In this document: positions 17,441 to 24,718 of the stretch, one piece after another
Position numbering within the stretch: the stretch's first letter is position 1
How the letters are laid out: each line of letters starts with the position of its first letter
Source of the DNA: Photobacterium sp. TY1-4
Lineage (GTDB): Bacteria > Pseudomonadota > Gammaproteobacteria > Enterobacterales > Vibrionaceae
Direction: 5' to 3'
NCBI RefSeq assembly: GCF_025398175.1
Contig: NZ_CP099735.1
Coordinates: 1,240,001 to 1,304,000 of the forward strand
Length of the DNA stretch: 64,000 nt
Notes under the pieces: model-generated
What the model was told of the DNA's origin: nothing
The model's input: the letters and a program-made list of their open reading frames with translations, nothing else
The model's database searches: none
Made by a program: the position numbers and the translations under genes

Positions 17441-19123
17441 ATGCGTCAGTTACTCTCATTACGCCGGCTGCGGTTAAAATCCCGTATGATATTGATTTTA
17501 GGGATAATCGCGATCCTTCAAACCAGTGCGCTCGGCCATTTTGCGATCAGTTATCTCGATAATGTTCTCAACGAACAGATCGGCCAGCAAGCCATGCGGG
17601 TTGCCATGGCGATCGCCGCTACTCCGGATGTCATCGATGCCGTGGCCGAAAAGAACACAACATTTCTGCAACCCCTGAGCCATAAGCTGGCCCAGGCGGC
17701 CGAAGCCCGGTTCGTGGTGTTCGGGGACGCCGAGGGCATTCGACTCGCCCACCCGCTCCCCGAACGTGTCGGCCGCCCGATGGCCGATGACGAGGGAGAC
17801 ACCAACGCACCGGCGCTGCGCCACGGCCGGGCGTATGTGTCGGAGGCGCTCGGCAGCGTTGGCTGGTCGGTGCGCGGAAAAGCGCCGATTTTCAGCCACG
17901 ACGGCCGCACGGTGATCGGGATTGTCTCGGTCGGTTACCTGCTGGACACCGTCGAAGTCATCGTCAGCCACCATACCGGCTCCATGCTTGTGGCGATTGT
18001 AGCCGCATTCCTGTTCAGCGTCGGCACCGCGATTTTATTTGCCAACCATTTTCGCAAAGCGATTTTCAACTTAGAGCCCGAGCAAATCGCCCGGATGTTC
18101 CAGGAGCGCAACGCAACACTCGAAACTGTTCGCGAAGGGATTGTCGCCATTAACCAGACCGGCCACATCACCACCTTCAACCATGCCGCCATCAAAACTC
18201 TGGAACTGCCCGACGATCGCACCTACATCGGCCGCCACATTACCGAAGTGCTGCCCGACACCGGCATGCAGGAAGTGCTGGATCAAGGCCAGCCGCATTT
18301 CGACCACGATATCTGGCTGCACGACCACAACCTGATCGTCAACCGGATCCCCCTGCTTCAGGATGGCGAAGTCACCGGCGTCGTCTCCAGTTTCCGGCTG
18401 AAGAATGAATTGGATTTGGTCAGCCGCAAACTGACCCGGATCAAGCAGTACGCCGAAACCCTGCGCAGCCAGGCCCATGAATACAACAACAAGCTACACA
18501 CCATCGCCGGGCTGATCCAGATTGATGCCAAAGAAGAAGCCCTGGCGGTGATCGGCCAGGAAACCGTCAGCCACCAGGCGTTTATCCAGCAACTGATGCA
18601 GGTCACCTCAGACAGCGTGCTGGCCGGGTGCCTGCTCGGCAAATACAACCGGGCCAAGGAGCTGGGACTGGAACTGGCCATTGATGAGAACAGCCAGATG
18701 TCCGATCTGCCGGACCCGCTGCCGCGCGAGCAACTGGTCAGCATTCTGGGTAACCTGATCGACAATGCCCTGGAAGCCACCTTAAACCATTACGGACCGG
18801 GCGGCACCGTGACTCTCGGCTTTTCGGACTATGGCAAAGAGCTGATTTTTGAAGTCAACGATCAAGGCGCGGGACTGACCCCGGAAGAAGCCGAGAAAAT
18901 CTTCACCCGCGGCTACACCACCAAACCCCAGGACGGCCACGGTATCGGTCTTGATCTGGTACGCAGCCAGGTCGATCACCTGGGCGGCCTGATCACTGTC
19001 GAACCCGGCGAGCCAAGTGGTTCCGACGCGCCTGAACCATACAGCGGTAGCCGCTTTACGGTTTATCTGCCCAAACAAGCCTGGCGAGAACTGGCCCAAC
19101 ACCAACAGAAGGACACCCAATGA
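17441..19123 (+). CDS. CitA/DcuS-type sensor histidine kinase
   Basis: This 560-residue membrane kinase senses di- or tricarboxylates. Parts in order: helix 1 (~16-37), a periplasmic PDC-like sensor domain (~40-178), helix 2 (~181-203), a cytoplasmic PAS domain (~220-320), the phospho-acceptor His in AHEYNNKLHTI (~346), and an ATPase domain with N box GNLIDNALEAT (~436) and DGHGIGLDLV. The short SpoOB-type dimerisation helix and HEYNNKLH box are diagnostic of the CitA/DcuS class. It is divergent from tctCBA and overlaps the response regulator by 4 nt (ATGA). The natural inference is that it switches on the tct operon when substrate is present. Confidence 0.9.
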   Translation: MRQLLSLRRLRLKSRMILILGIIAILQTSALGHFAISYLDNVLNEQIGQQAMRVAMAIAATPDVIDAVAEKNTTFLQPLSHKLAQAAEARFVVFGDAEGIRLAHPLPERVGRPMADDEGDTNAPALRHGRAYVSEALGSVGWSVRGKAPIFSHDGRTVIGIVSVGYLLDTVEVIVSHHTGSMLVAIVAAFLFSVGTAILFANHFRKAIFNLEPEQIARMFQERNATLETVREGIVAINQTGHITTFNHAAIKTLELPDDRTYIGRHITEVLPDTGMQEVLDQGQPHFDHDIWLHDHNLIVNRIPLLQDGEVTGVVSSFRLKNELDLVSRKLTRIKQYAETLRSQAHEYNNKLHTIAGLIQIDAKEEALAVIGQETVSHQAFIQQLMQVTSDSVLAGCLLGKYNRAKELGLELAIDENSQMSDLPDPLPREQLVSILGNLIDNALEATLNHYGPGGTVTLGFSDYGKELIFEVNDQGAGLTPEEAEKIFTRGYTTKPQDGHGIGLDLVRSQVDHLGGLITVEPGEPSGSDAPEPYSGSRFTVYLPKQAWRELAQHQQKDTQ

Positions 19124-19812
19124 CGACACCGATCAGTATCGTAATTGCCGAAGATGACCCCAAAATCGCAGAGATCCAACGGCGCTTTATTGAGAAAATC
19201 GATGGCTTCGAGGTGATCGGGATTGCTCACAGCCTGGATGACGCCCGTGATTTGCTGGAAGTCCTGCAACCGCAATTATTATTGCTGGACAACCAATTCC
19301 CGACCGGGACCGGTCTGGCGTTATTGCGCGAGTTGCGCGCCGAGAGCACGCATACCGATGTCATCCTGATCACCGCCGCCAAAGAAGTCGACACCTTACG
19401 CACTGCGATGCATAATGGCGTTTTCGACTATATCCTGAAACCCGTGGTGTTTGAGCGACTCAAATCGTCACTGAATCACTACGCTGCGCACCTCAGTAAA
19501 CTGGCAGACATGGACTCGTTGATCCAAAGCGAAGTCGACGGCTTGCTTCAGTCGACAGCGCCTGACACAGCAGCAACGACCACGCCGCGGCTGCCGAAGG
19601 GCATCGATGCCTTGACCCTGGACAAAATCCGTAAGGTTCTGGCATCCCCCGGCCAGTCACTCAACGCTGAGCAAGTCGGTCAGGAAATTGGGGCCAGCCG
19701 GACCACCGCCAGACGTTATCTGGAATATATGGTCAGCGCGGACGAACTGTGCGCCGAAGTCGCCTACGGGAGTGTCGGCAGACCCGAGCGGAGATATCGC
19801 CGCCCCGGCTAG
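19120..19812 (+). CDS. CitB/DcuR-type response regulator
   Basis: This 230-residue regulator has a receiver domain with the acidic pair at residues 11-13, a probable phospho-acceptor Asp57 (LLLDNQFP) and the conserved Lys107 (YILKPV). It has a C-terminal winged helix (LDKIRKVLASPG, AEQVGQEIGASRTTARRYLEYM), as in DcuR and CitB. It is translationally coupled to the kinase. It probably activates the divergent tct operon and possibly the two genes downstream. Confidence 0.9.
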   Translation: MTTPISIVIAEDDPKIAEIQRRFIEKIDGFEVIGIAHSLDDARDLLEVLQPQLLLLDNQFPTGTGLALLRELRAESTHTDVILITAAKEVDTLRTAMHNGVFDYILKPVVFERLKSSLNHYAAHLSKLADMDSLIQSEVDGLLQSTAPDTAATTTPRLPKGIDALTLDKIRKVLASPGQSLNAEQVGQEIGASRTTARRYLEYMVSADELCAEVAYGSVGRPERRYRRPG

Positions 19813-19853
19813 CGATAACCGCTCATTCTAACGGACTAACGGAGAAGAATGCT

Positions 19854-20615
19854 TTGGTCATAGACTATGATTTCGCAACAGCGGCGCTCATCATGGCCGT
19901 CTTTCTACTGGCCGGCCTGGTTAAAGGCGTGGTGGGGCTGGGTCTGCCGCCCGTTGTTCTAGGGGTTCTCACCGCGCTGATCGGCATTCATCAGGCCATG
20001 GCACTGGTGGCCCTGCCGGCCTTTCTTACCAACGTCGTGCAAGCCTTCTCCGGCCGTGAGGGGCGCCAGTTATGCCGCAACCACTGGCAATTCTTTCTGG
20101 CAGCCACCCTGGCGATTGCCGCCGGGCTCACCCTGGCCCTGATTCTCAACAGCCATCTGATGGCCTTGGTTCTGGGTGGGTTGCTGGCCACCTATGCCCT
20201 CACCGGTTTGCTGAAATTCCAACTGTCGGTGCAGCCGCAATGGCAACCCGGCTACGGTGTCGCCATGGGCACCCTCAACGGCGTTTTTACCGGGCTGACC
20301 GGCTCATCGGCCGTGCCTGGAGTGTTTTACCTGCAATCGGTCGGCCTGTCCCGCGACCAGTTGATCCAGGCCATGGGCATTCTGTTCACCCTCTCTTCCG
20401 TCGGTCTGAGCCTCGGGCTGATCCTACAAGGGGTGTTGACGGTCTCTGCCGGTAGCTTATCAGTTGCAGCCTTAGTACCGGCCTTTGCCGGAATGGCGAT
20501 CGGCAGCCGGATCCGGCAACGTATCTCGGTGGGCCTGTTCCAGCGGATTTTTTTCTGCTCCCTGCTATTGCTGGGCACCTACATCATTTTCATGAACCTG
20601 GGACGCATCCCCTAA
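19854..20615 (+). CDS. TauE/SafE-family permease (TSUP)
   Basis: This 253-residue membrane protein has about eight helices and belongs to the TSUP group of putative anion or organosulfonate exporters. The internal repeat typical of the family is visible: LLAGLVKGVVGLGLPPVVLGVL early and GVAMGTLNGVFTGLTGSSAVPG halfway. The start is a TTG at 19854 with GGAGAAG 6 nt upstream. The frame extends into the response regulator gene, but those residues are not membrane-like. It lies 41 bp after the regulator and 10 bp before the methyltransferase, so it is probably co-transcribed. Confidence 0.85.
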   Translation: MVIDYDFATAALIMAVFLLAGLVKGVVGLGLPPVVLGVLTALIGIHQAMALVALPAFLTNVVQAFSGREGRQLCRNHWQFFLAATLAIAAGLTLALILNSHLMALVLGGLLATYALTGLLKFQLSVQPQWQPGYGVAMGTLNGVFTGLTGSSAVPGVFYLQSVGLSRDQLIQAMGILFTLSSVGLSLGLILQGVLTVSAGSLSVAALVPAFAGMAIGSRIRQRISVGLFQRIFFCSLLLLGTYIIFMNLGRIP

Positions 20616-20625
20616 GGAGACGGTT

Positions 20626-21264
20626 ATGGACCCCAAAACGCGAGGATTACTGGATAAACTGCTGGCTTTCGGTCAGGCCAATGATCGCCGGGTCAGCCAC
20701 AAAAGTGAGAAGATGCTCAACATCCCCAAAGATACCGGCGAATTTCTGGCGGCAATGATCCGGGCCACCCGTGCCCGGCATGTCCTGGAGATCGGCACGT
20801 CCAACGGCTATTCCACCATCTGGCTGGCAGACGCCGTTGACAGCGACGGCCAGGTCACTTCCCTGGATATCACCGCTGAAAAAACCCGCCTGGCCACCGA
20901 GAACCTGGCCCAAGCCGGTTATCTCGACCGGGTCACGCTGCTGACCGCCCATGCAGAAGACTTCCTCAGTGATGTCCGGACACCGCAGTTTGACCTGGTA
21001 TTTCTCGATGCCGATCGCAGCCAGTACATCGACTGGTGGCCCTTGCTGAAGAAGAGCCTGGTCCCTTCCGGCACCATCATCGTCGATAACGCCATCTCCC
21101 ACGCCGAAGAGCTGACCACGTTTACCGCACTCATTCAGAGCGAGCCGTCCGTGACTCAGGCGCTGGTTCCCGTCGGCAAGGGAGAACGAATCATCGTGGT
21201 GCACGAAGACACGGCAACACTTTCGTTACCGACCTCTCAAAGTCATCACAACAATCAGGGATAA
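20626..21264 (+). CDS. SAM-dependent O-methyltransferase family 3
   Basis: This 212-residue cytosolic methyltransferase is similar to bacterial catechol/caffeoyl-CoA O-methyltransferases. The SAM-binding motif VLEIGTSNGYSTIWLA lies at ~54-69. The DLVFLDADRSQY segment (~122) carries the metal-binding Asp, and DNAISH (~148) the second metal site. An AGGAG sits 7 nt before the ATG. It closes a run of four co-directional genes that begins with the sensor kinase. Its substrate and link to carboxylate uptake are unknown. Confidence 0.85.
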   Translation: MDPKTRGLLDKLLAFGQANDRRVSHKSEKMLNIPKDTGEFLAAMIRATRARHVLEIGTSNGYSTIWLADAVDSDGQVTSLDITAEKTRLATENLAQAGYLDRVTLLTAHAEDFLSDVRTPQFDLVFLDADRSQYIDWWPLLKKSLVPSGTIIVDNAISHAEELTTFTALIQSEPSVTQALVPVGKGERIIVVHEDTATLSLPTSQSHHNNQG

Positions 21265-21328
21265 TCGGTTACAAACTTGTCACTAACTTGATAAGATGCG
21301 CGCTCTTTCAGTCACTTAGCTTTCACAC

Positions 21329-21775
21329 ATGCCGAATTTCAGCCGGAACAGTCTCGTACATCAGGGGGTCATGGTACTGACCCTGTTGTCGATCCTGCTG
21401 ACCCAGTTTTTATCGGCGATCGTGGTGCTCAACCCGGCACATTACCAGGGCAACGGCAACTGGCTGACCGGCGAAAAAGTGCTGATCTGTACCAGTCAGG
21501 GCCTGAAATGGGTCGAAGTCAGTCAGCTTCGGCACCAAAACCAGACGGACGCGGCTACGGGTGAAACACCACATGTTCTGAAATTCCACTGCCCGATCCT
21601 CAAATTACCGCCGGTCCTGGAACACACCCCGCTGGCCGCCGGTTTTTTCCTGCTCACCCTGCTGTTCTGTTTTTTCCCGGTACAACTGTTCAACTGTAAC
21701 CGGGTCCTTGAGCGGATCTATTATCGCTACGCGCCCAAACAGTCTCCGCCCCAATCCGGCATCGTCACCCATTGA
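21329..21775 (+). CDS. DUF2946-like membrane protein of the copper-chaperone locus
   Basis: This 148-residue protein has an N-terminal hydrophobic segment (~13-35), a middle periplasmic part with two cysteines (LICTSQG, KFHCPIL), and a second hydrophobic segment (~103-122). DUF2946-type proteins are often found beside PCu(A)C copper chaperones, as here. Function is unknown; a role in copper handling is inferred from position. The ribosome-binding site is weak. Confidence 0.6.
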   Translation: MPNFSRNSLVHQGVMVLTLLSILLTQFLSAIVVLNPAHYQGNGNWLTGEKVLICTSQGLKWVEVSQLRHQNQTDAATGETPHVLKFHCPILKLPPVLEHTPLAAGFFLLTLLFCFFPVQLFNCNRVLERIYYRYAPKQSPPQSGIVTH

Positions 21776-21798
21776 GGGTCTATCCTAGACCTAAATAA

Positions 21799-21843
21799 TT
21801 GAAAATCACGATGTTGAAAATCATGATGTCGAAGACCAAGTCA
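21799..21843. repeat. Short 15-bp tandem repeat, three units
   Basis: TTGAAAATCACGATG, TTGAAAATCATGATG and TCGAAGACCAAGTCA lie head to tail between the DUF2946-like gene and the copper chaperone gene. The first two units differ at one base. Confidence 0.65.
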
Positions 21844-21932
21844 CAACTGAGCTTGTTCGCTTGGTCATTTATGAGAACACCCTGCCCCGGGACCACAAAC
21901 AATCTTATCCCCGTGGCAGCAAGGAGAAAATA

Positions 21933-22427
21933 ATGAAAAAAATCATCAACCTTCTACTGGGAAGTACCCTGCTGTTGAGCGCGATGGCCAATGCACACGA
22001 TTACCAAGGCGGCAACCTGCATATCGACCACCCGTGGTCAAAACAGGTGCCGCCGACATCCCAGGTCGCAGCGGCCTTTTTTGAGATCGAAAACCGGGGT
22101 CACGAAGCCGATACGCTAATCAAAGCCGAATCCCCGATTGCCGGAAAAACTGAGCTACATGCCCATATCCATGAAGACGGCATGATGAAGATGCGGGAAG
22201 TGGAAAGCATTGACGTTCCGGCGCAAGGAACCCGCATGCTGAAGCCGGGGAGCTATCACATCATGTTCTTCGAGTTGAAGCAGGTGCCGGCGCTGGGCGA
22301 TCGCTTCCCGCTGACCCTGTATTTTGCCAAAGCCGGCAAAGTCGACGTCGAAGTAGCAGTTGAAGAAGCCACCTACCAACCGAAACAACAGAACGACTCA
22401 CACGCAATGGATCATAGCGGCCACTAA
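21933..22427 (+). CDS. PCu(A)C periplasmic copper chaperone
   Basis: This 164-residue periplasmic protein is expected to carry Cu(I) to cytochrome oxidase. The full copper-binding signature is present: His76-X10-Met87-X21-His109-X-Met111. A signal peptide (MKKIINLLLGSTLLLSAMANA) precedes it. The C-terminal tail is rich in His and Met (SHAMDHSGH), which may give extra metal binding. AAGGAG precedes the ATG at 21933; the frame is open upstream to 21861, but the signal peptide fixes the start. It is followed by a strong terminator. Confidence 0.92.
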   Translation: MKKIINLLLGSTLLLSAMANAHDYQGGNLHIDHPWSKQVPPTSQVAAAFFEIENRGHEADTLIKAESPIAGKTELHAHIHEDGMMKMREVESIDVPAQGTRMLKPGSYHIMFFELKQVPALGDRFPLTLYFAKAGKVDVEVAVEEATYQPKQQNDSHAMDHSGH

Positions 22428-22466
22428 TCCCCGCGCACCATCCGCCAAAGCGGTCACACATCGCCC

Positions 22467-22497
22467 AAAGCCGTTTGTATGCCCAAACGGCTTTTTT
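22467..22497 (+). terminator. Intrinsic terminator after the copper chaperone
   Basis: A perfect 11-bp stem (AAAGCCGTTTG at 22467-22477, CAAACGGCTTT at 22484-22494) runs directly into TTTTTT. Confidence 0.92.
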
Positions 22498-22519
22498 CAA
22501 CCACTCACCCTTTGTCAAT

Positions 22520-22747
22520 CTATAGCCGGTTGATCTCGTTGTTCAGCTGATAGCCGCTGTCGGTCACGATTTTCTCCAGCACCTCAATCCGTGCTTTCAG
22601 AGTCTTGATGTCTTGCTTCATTTCGATCAATGCCCGGGATTGATGTTCACTTTCCAGCGCTTTGACTTTCAGTTGATGATCTAAATATCGCTTAAACATG
22701 ATTGAGATAAACACGATGGCGACAATAATGATTCCCGTCCAGGCCAT
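22520..22747 (-). CDS. Small PspB-like membrane protein with coiled coil
   Basis: This 75-residue protein has one N-terminal membrane helix (GIIIVAIVFISIMF, ~5-18) followed by a charged heptad-type helix (~25-65). The layout resembles phage-shock protein B. Sequence identity to PspB is not obvious, and no pspA or pspC lies nearby, so the resemblance may be only structural. Coding is supported by clean composition, sensible length and codon use. Confidence 0.6.
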   Translation of the reverse strand: MAWTGIIIVAIVFISIMFKRYLDHQLKVKALESEHQSRALIEMKQDIKTLKARIEVLEKIVTDSGYQLNNEINRL

Positions 22748-22909
22748 GAATCGTTCCTTCTTGGTCGTCGATAAATTTTTATCCTGATGGGACTATCTAA
22801 CCACGTTATCGATGGTAGCATCTGAAGCAGAACCAGCGTTTTTGACGCATATCACCGAAAAGACAGCATGTTAGAATCACCCTTATGTCCGGCCCGCAAT
22901 GAATCTTTT

Positions 22910-23896
22910 ATGAAGACCTGGAAATACCCACCGGCTAATCCGGTGCTGGCTGCTATGATTGACTGCTACTGGCTGCTGGAGCGCCATCATGATGGCGCGG
23001 CTCAGCCCCTGTTGATCCCCAATCCCTATTGCCACCTGATCCTGACGCTGCCGGAAGACATCCACCACTACCAGATTCAGAAGCCGGCACAGGGACAGGT
23101 CAAAGGACAGCATGGAATGCAGATCAGCACGGTCGCCGGCTCGCACCTGCTCACCCCTTTCACGCAAGCATTAACTATCCGGGACAACCCGCAAGTGTTG
23201 CGGCTCGGCGTGAAGTTTCAGCCCGGCGCACAATACCGGCTGCTGGGCCTGAGCGGCAAGGAGAATACCAACCGGATCATCCCGCAATCAGATTCTGCGC
23301 TACTCAATTCGGCACTGAACGTACTCTTTCAGCCTGTCACGCTCAACGGCCTGTTCGAGCTCCGCCATCAGCCTGAAAGTGTGGTTGCCAGCCTGGACCG
23401 CCATTTCGCGACGATTCTAGCGCAAACACCCGATGACCCGCACAGTCGACTGACTCAGCAAGCCCTTGTTCGGCTGAATCTGGACACAGAAGCTCTGGAC
23501 ACAGCAGCTCTGAACATAAAAGCGCCGGGCGTAAAGGCATCGTACGCAGAAGGTTCAGAAGGCAGGACACCGAACGCTCAACTTCCCGACACGACACCGG
23601 AGCAGGCGCTGGGGTGTTCACGGCGCACCCTGGAAAGAGTCTTTGTCCGCGTGACCGGACTGACGATGAAACAGTATCGGATGATGAAACGGCTCGATGC
23701 GTTGTTTCTCCATCTCTATCAGCATCCCGACCGCCAGCCGGAGTGGGCTGAAATCGCGTTCAGGTTCGGCTTCAGCGATCAACCGCACCTGATCCGCCAG
23801 CTGAAACGAGCCATCGGTGCCACACCGGGAAGCTATCTGGAAGCACGTAATCTCATCATTGATCTCTATGGTGATTTTGAGGGCGAAAACATGTGA
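22910..23896 (+). CDS. AraC-family transcriptional regulator
   Basis: This 328-residue regulator has an N-terminal sensing domain of the kind that opens with YPPANPVLAAMIDCYWLLE (residues ~4-130). Its C-terminal AraC helix-turn-helix pair includes GCSRRTLERVFVRVTGLTMKQYRMMKRLD and WAEIAFRFGFSDQPHLIRQLKRAIGATPGSYL (~230-315). Between them is a low-complexity linker built from 15-bp repeats. The start is uncertain (ATG 22910 or ATG 22868). Target genes are unknown. Confidence 0.8.
   Translation: MKTWKYPPANPVLAAMIDCYWLLERHHDGAAQPLLIPNPYCHLILTLPEDIHHYQIQKPAQGQVKGQHGMQISTVAGSHLLTPFTQALTIRDNPQVLRLGVKFQPGAQYRLLGLSGKENTNRIIPQSDSALLNSALNVLFQPVTLNGLFELRHQPESVVASLDRHFATILAQTPDDPHSRLTQQALVRLNLDTEALDTAALNIKAPGVKASYAEGSEGRTPNAQLPDTTPEQALGCSRRTLERVFVRVTGLTMKQYRMMKRLDALFLHLYQHPDRQPEWAEIAFRFGFSDQPHLIRQLKRAIGATPGSYLEARNLIIDLYGDFEGENM
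23485..23574. repeat. 15-bp degenerate tandem repeat inside the AraC gene
   Basis: Units GCTCTGGACACAGAA, GCTCTGGACACAGCA and GCTCTGAACATAAAA are followed by weaker copies in the same 15-nt register. They encode a five-residue repeat (ALDTE, ALDTA, ALNIK, ...) in the linker between the two domains. Boundaries are approximate. Confidence 0.6.
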
Positions 23897-23979
23897 GCTG
23901 TCGTTTTTGTTCAATCTTGCCGACCTCCCCTGCGCTAAGCTAGCAGCATCTCCAATCAATGACGTAAGCAAACCAAGCC

Positions 23980-24588
23980 ATGACAACGATAGATAATTCA
24001 CGCCTGCAACAAGGGTTCCCCTGTGTGTTCGACGACACACACAGCATTCAGCTGATTTGCCAGGAAGATTTGGCCGAGATCGTCGAGATGCTCGACAATC
24101 CCAAGGTCAGCCAGTATCTCTTTTTCGCACCGGCACCGGCCGAGGTCTACACGGCGTTCTTTACCCCGATCATTGACAACACCCGCACTGCGATTGCCTC
24201 GGCGCAATGGCCGGAGCACCCGACTTTTATCCTGCGGGATCAGGACCACCGTTTTATGGGGATGCTCGGCATCACCCGGAACATGATGCTGCCGGGCAAC
24301 TTCGATGTCGGCTACCAGTTACCGGAACATGCCTGGCATCAGGGAATTGCCACCCGGGGGTGTCAGTTCATCACCCAACTGGCCTTTGAGCAACTCGGCG
24401 CGCACAAGGTTTGCGCCGACTGCTACGGCAACAACATCGGCTCGGCCCGGGTGCTGGAGAAAAACGGCTTTGTTCAGGAAGGACGACAAGCCGGCTTTTA
24501 CCAACTCGACCACGGCGTTGACGACCGGGTGCTGTTCGGCATGACCCGCGACCAGTTTGCAGCCCGCCAGTCCCGGTCGACGTGCTAA
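23980..24588 (+). CDS. GNAT-family N-acetyltransferase (RimJ/RimL-like)
   Basis: This 202-residue acetyltransferase transfers acetyl groups from acetyl-CoA to an amine. The acetyl-CoA binding region includes DVGYQLPEHAWHQGIATRGCQFITQLAF (~108-135), where QGIAT replaces the usual Q/RxxGxG/A core. The later NNIGSARVLEKNGFVQEG segment (~148-165) is typical of RimJ/L-type members. The acceptor is unknown. It stands alone and is followed by a terminator shared with the converging protease gene. Confidence 0.8.
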   Translation: MTTIDNSRLQQGFPCVFDDTHSIQLICQEDLAEIVEMLDNPKVSQYLFFAPAPAEVYTAFFTPIIDNTRTAIASAQWPEHPTFILRDQDHRFMGMLGITRNMMLPGNFDVGYQLPEHAWHQGIATRGCQFITQLAFEQLGAHKVCADCYGNNIGSARVLEKNGFVQEGRQAGFYQLDHGVDDRVLFGMTRDQFAARQSRSTC

Positions 24589-24649
24589 CAGAGATTCAGC
24601 AAGCTGAGCAGGTTCATCGCAACGCGCTCCGCATCACTCATATAAAAAA

Positions 24650-24673
24650 CGACCGCAGCCGTGGCTGCGGTCG
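24650..24673. terminator. Terminator between converging acetyltransferase and protease genes
   Basis: The stem CGACCGCAGCC/GGCTGCGGTCG (24650-24660, 24663-24673) is followed on the minus strand by TTTTTT. The plus side has a weaker GATGCTTTT. Confidence 0.85.
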
Positions 24674-24718
24674 ATGCTTTTCAGTCGCCCTGCACCATTG
24701 CGATGAAGTGCCCTGCCG

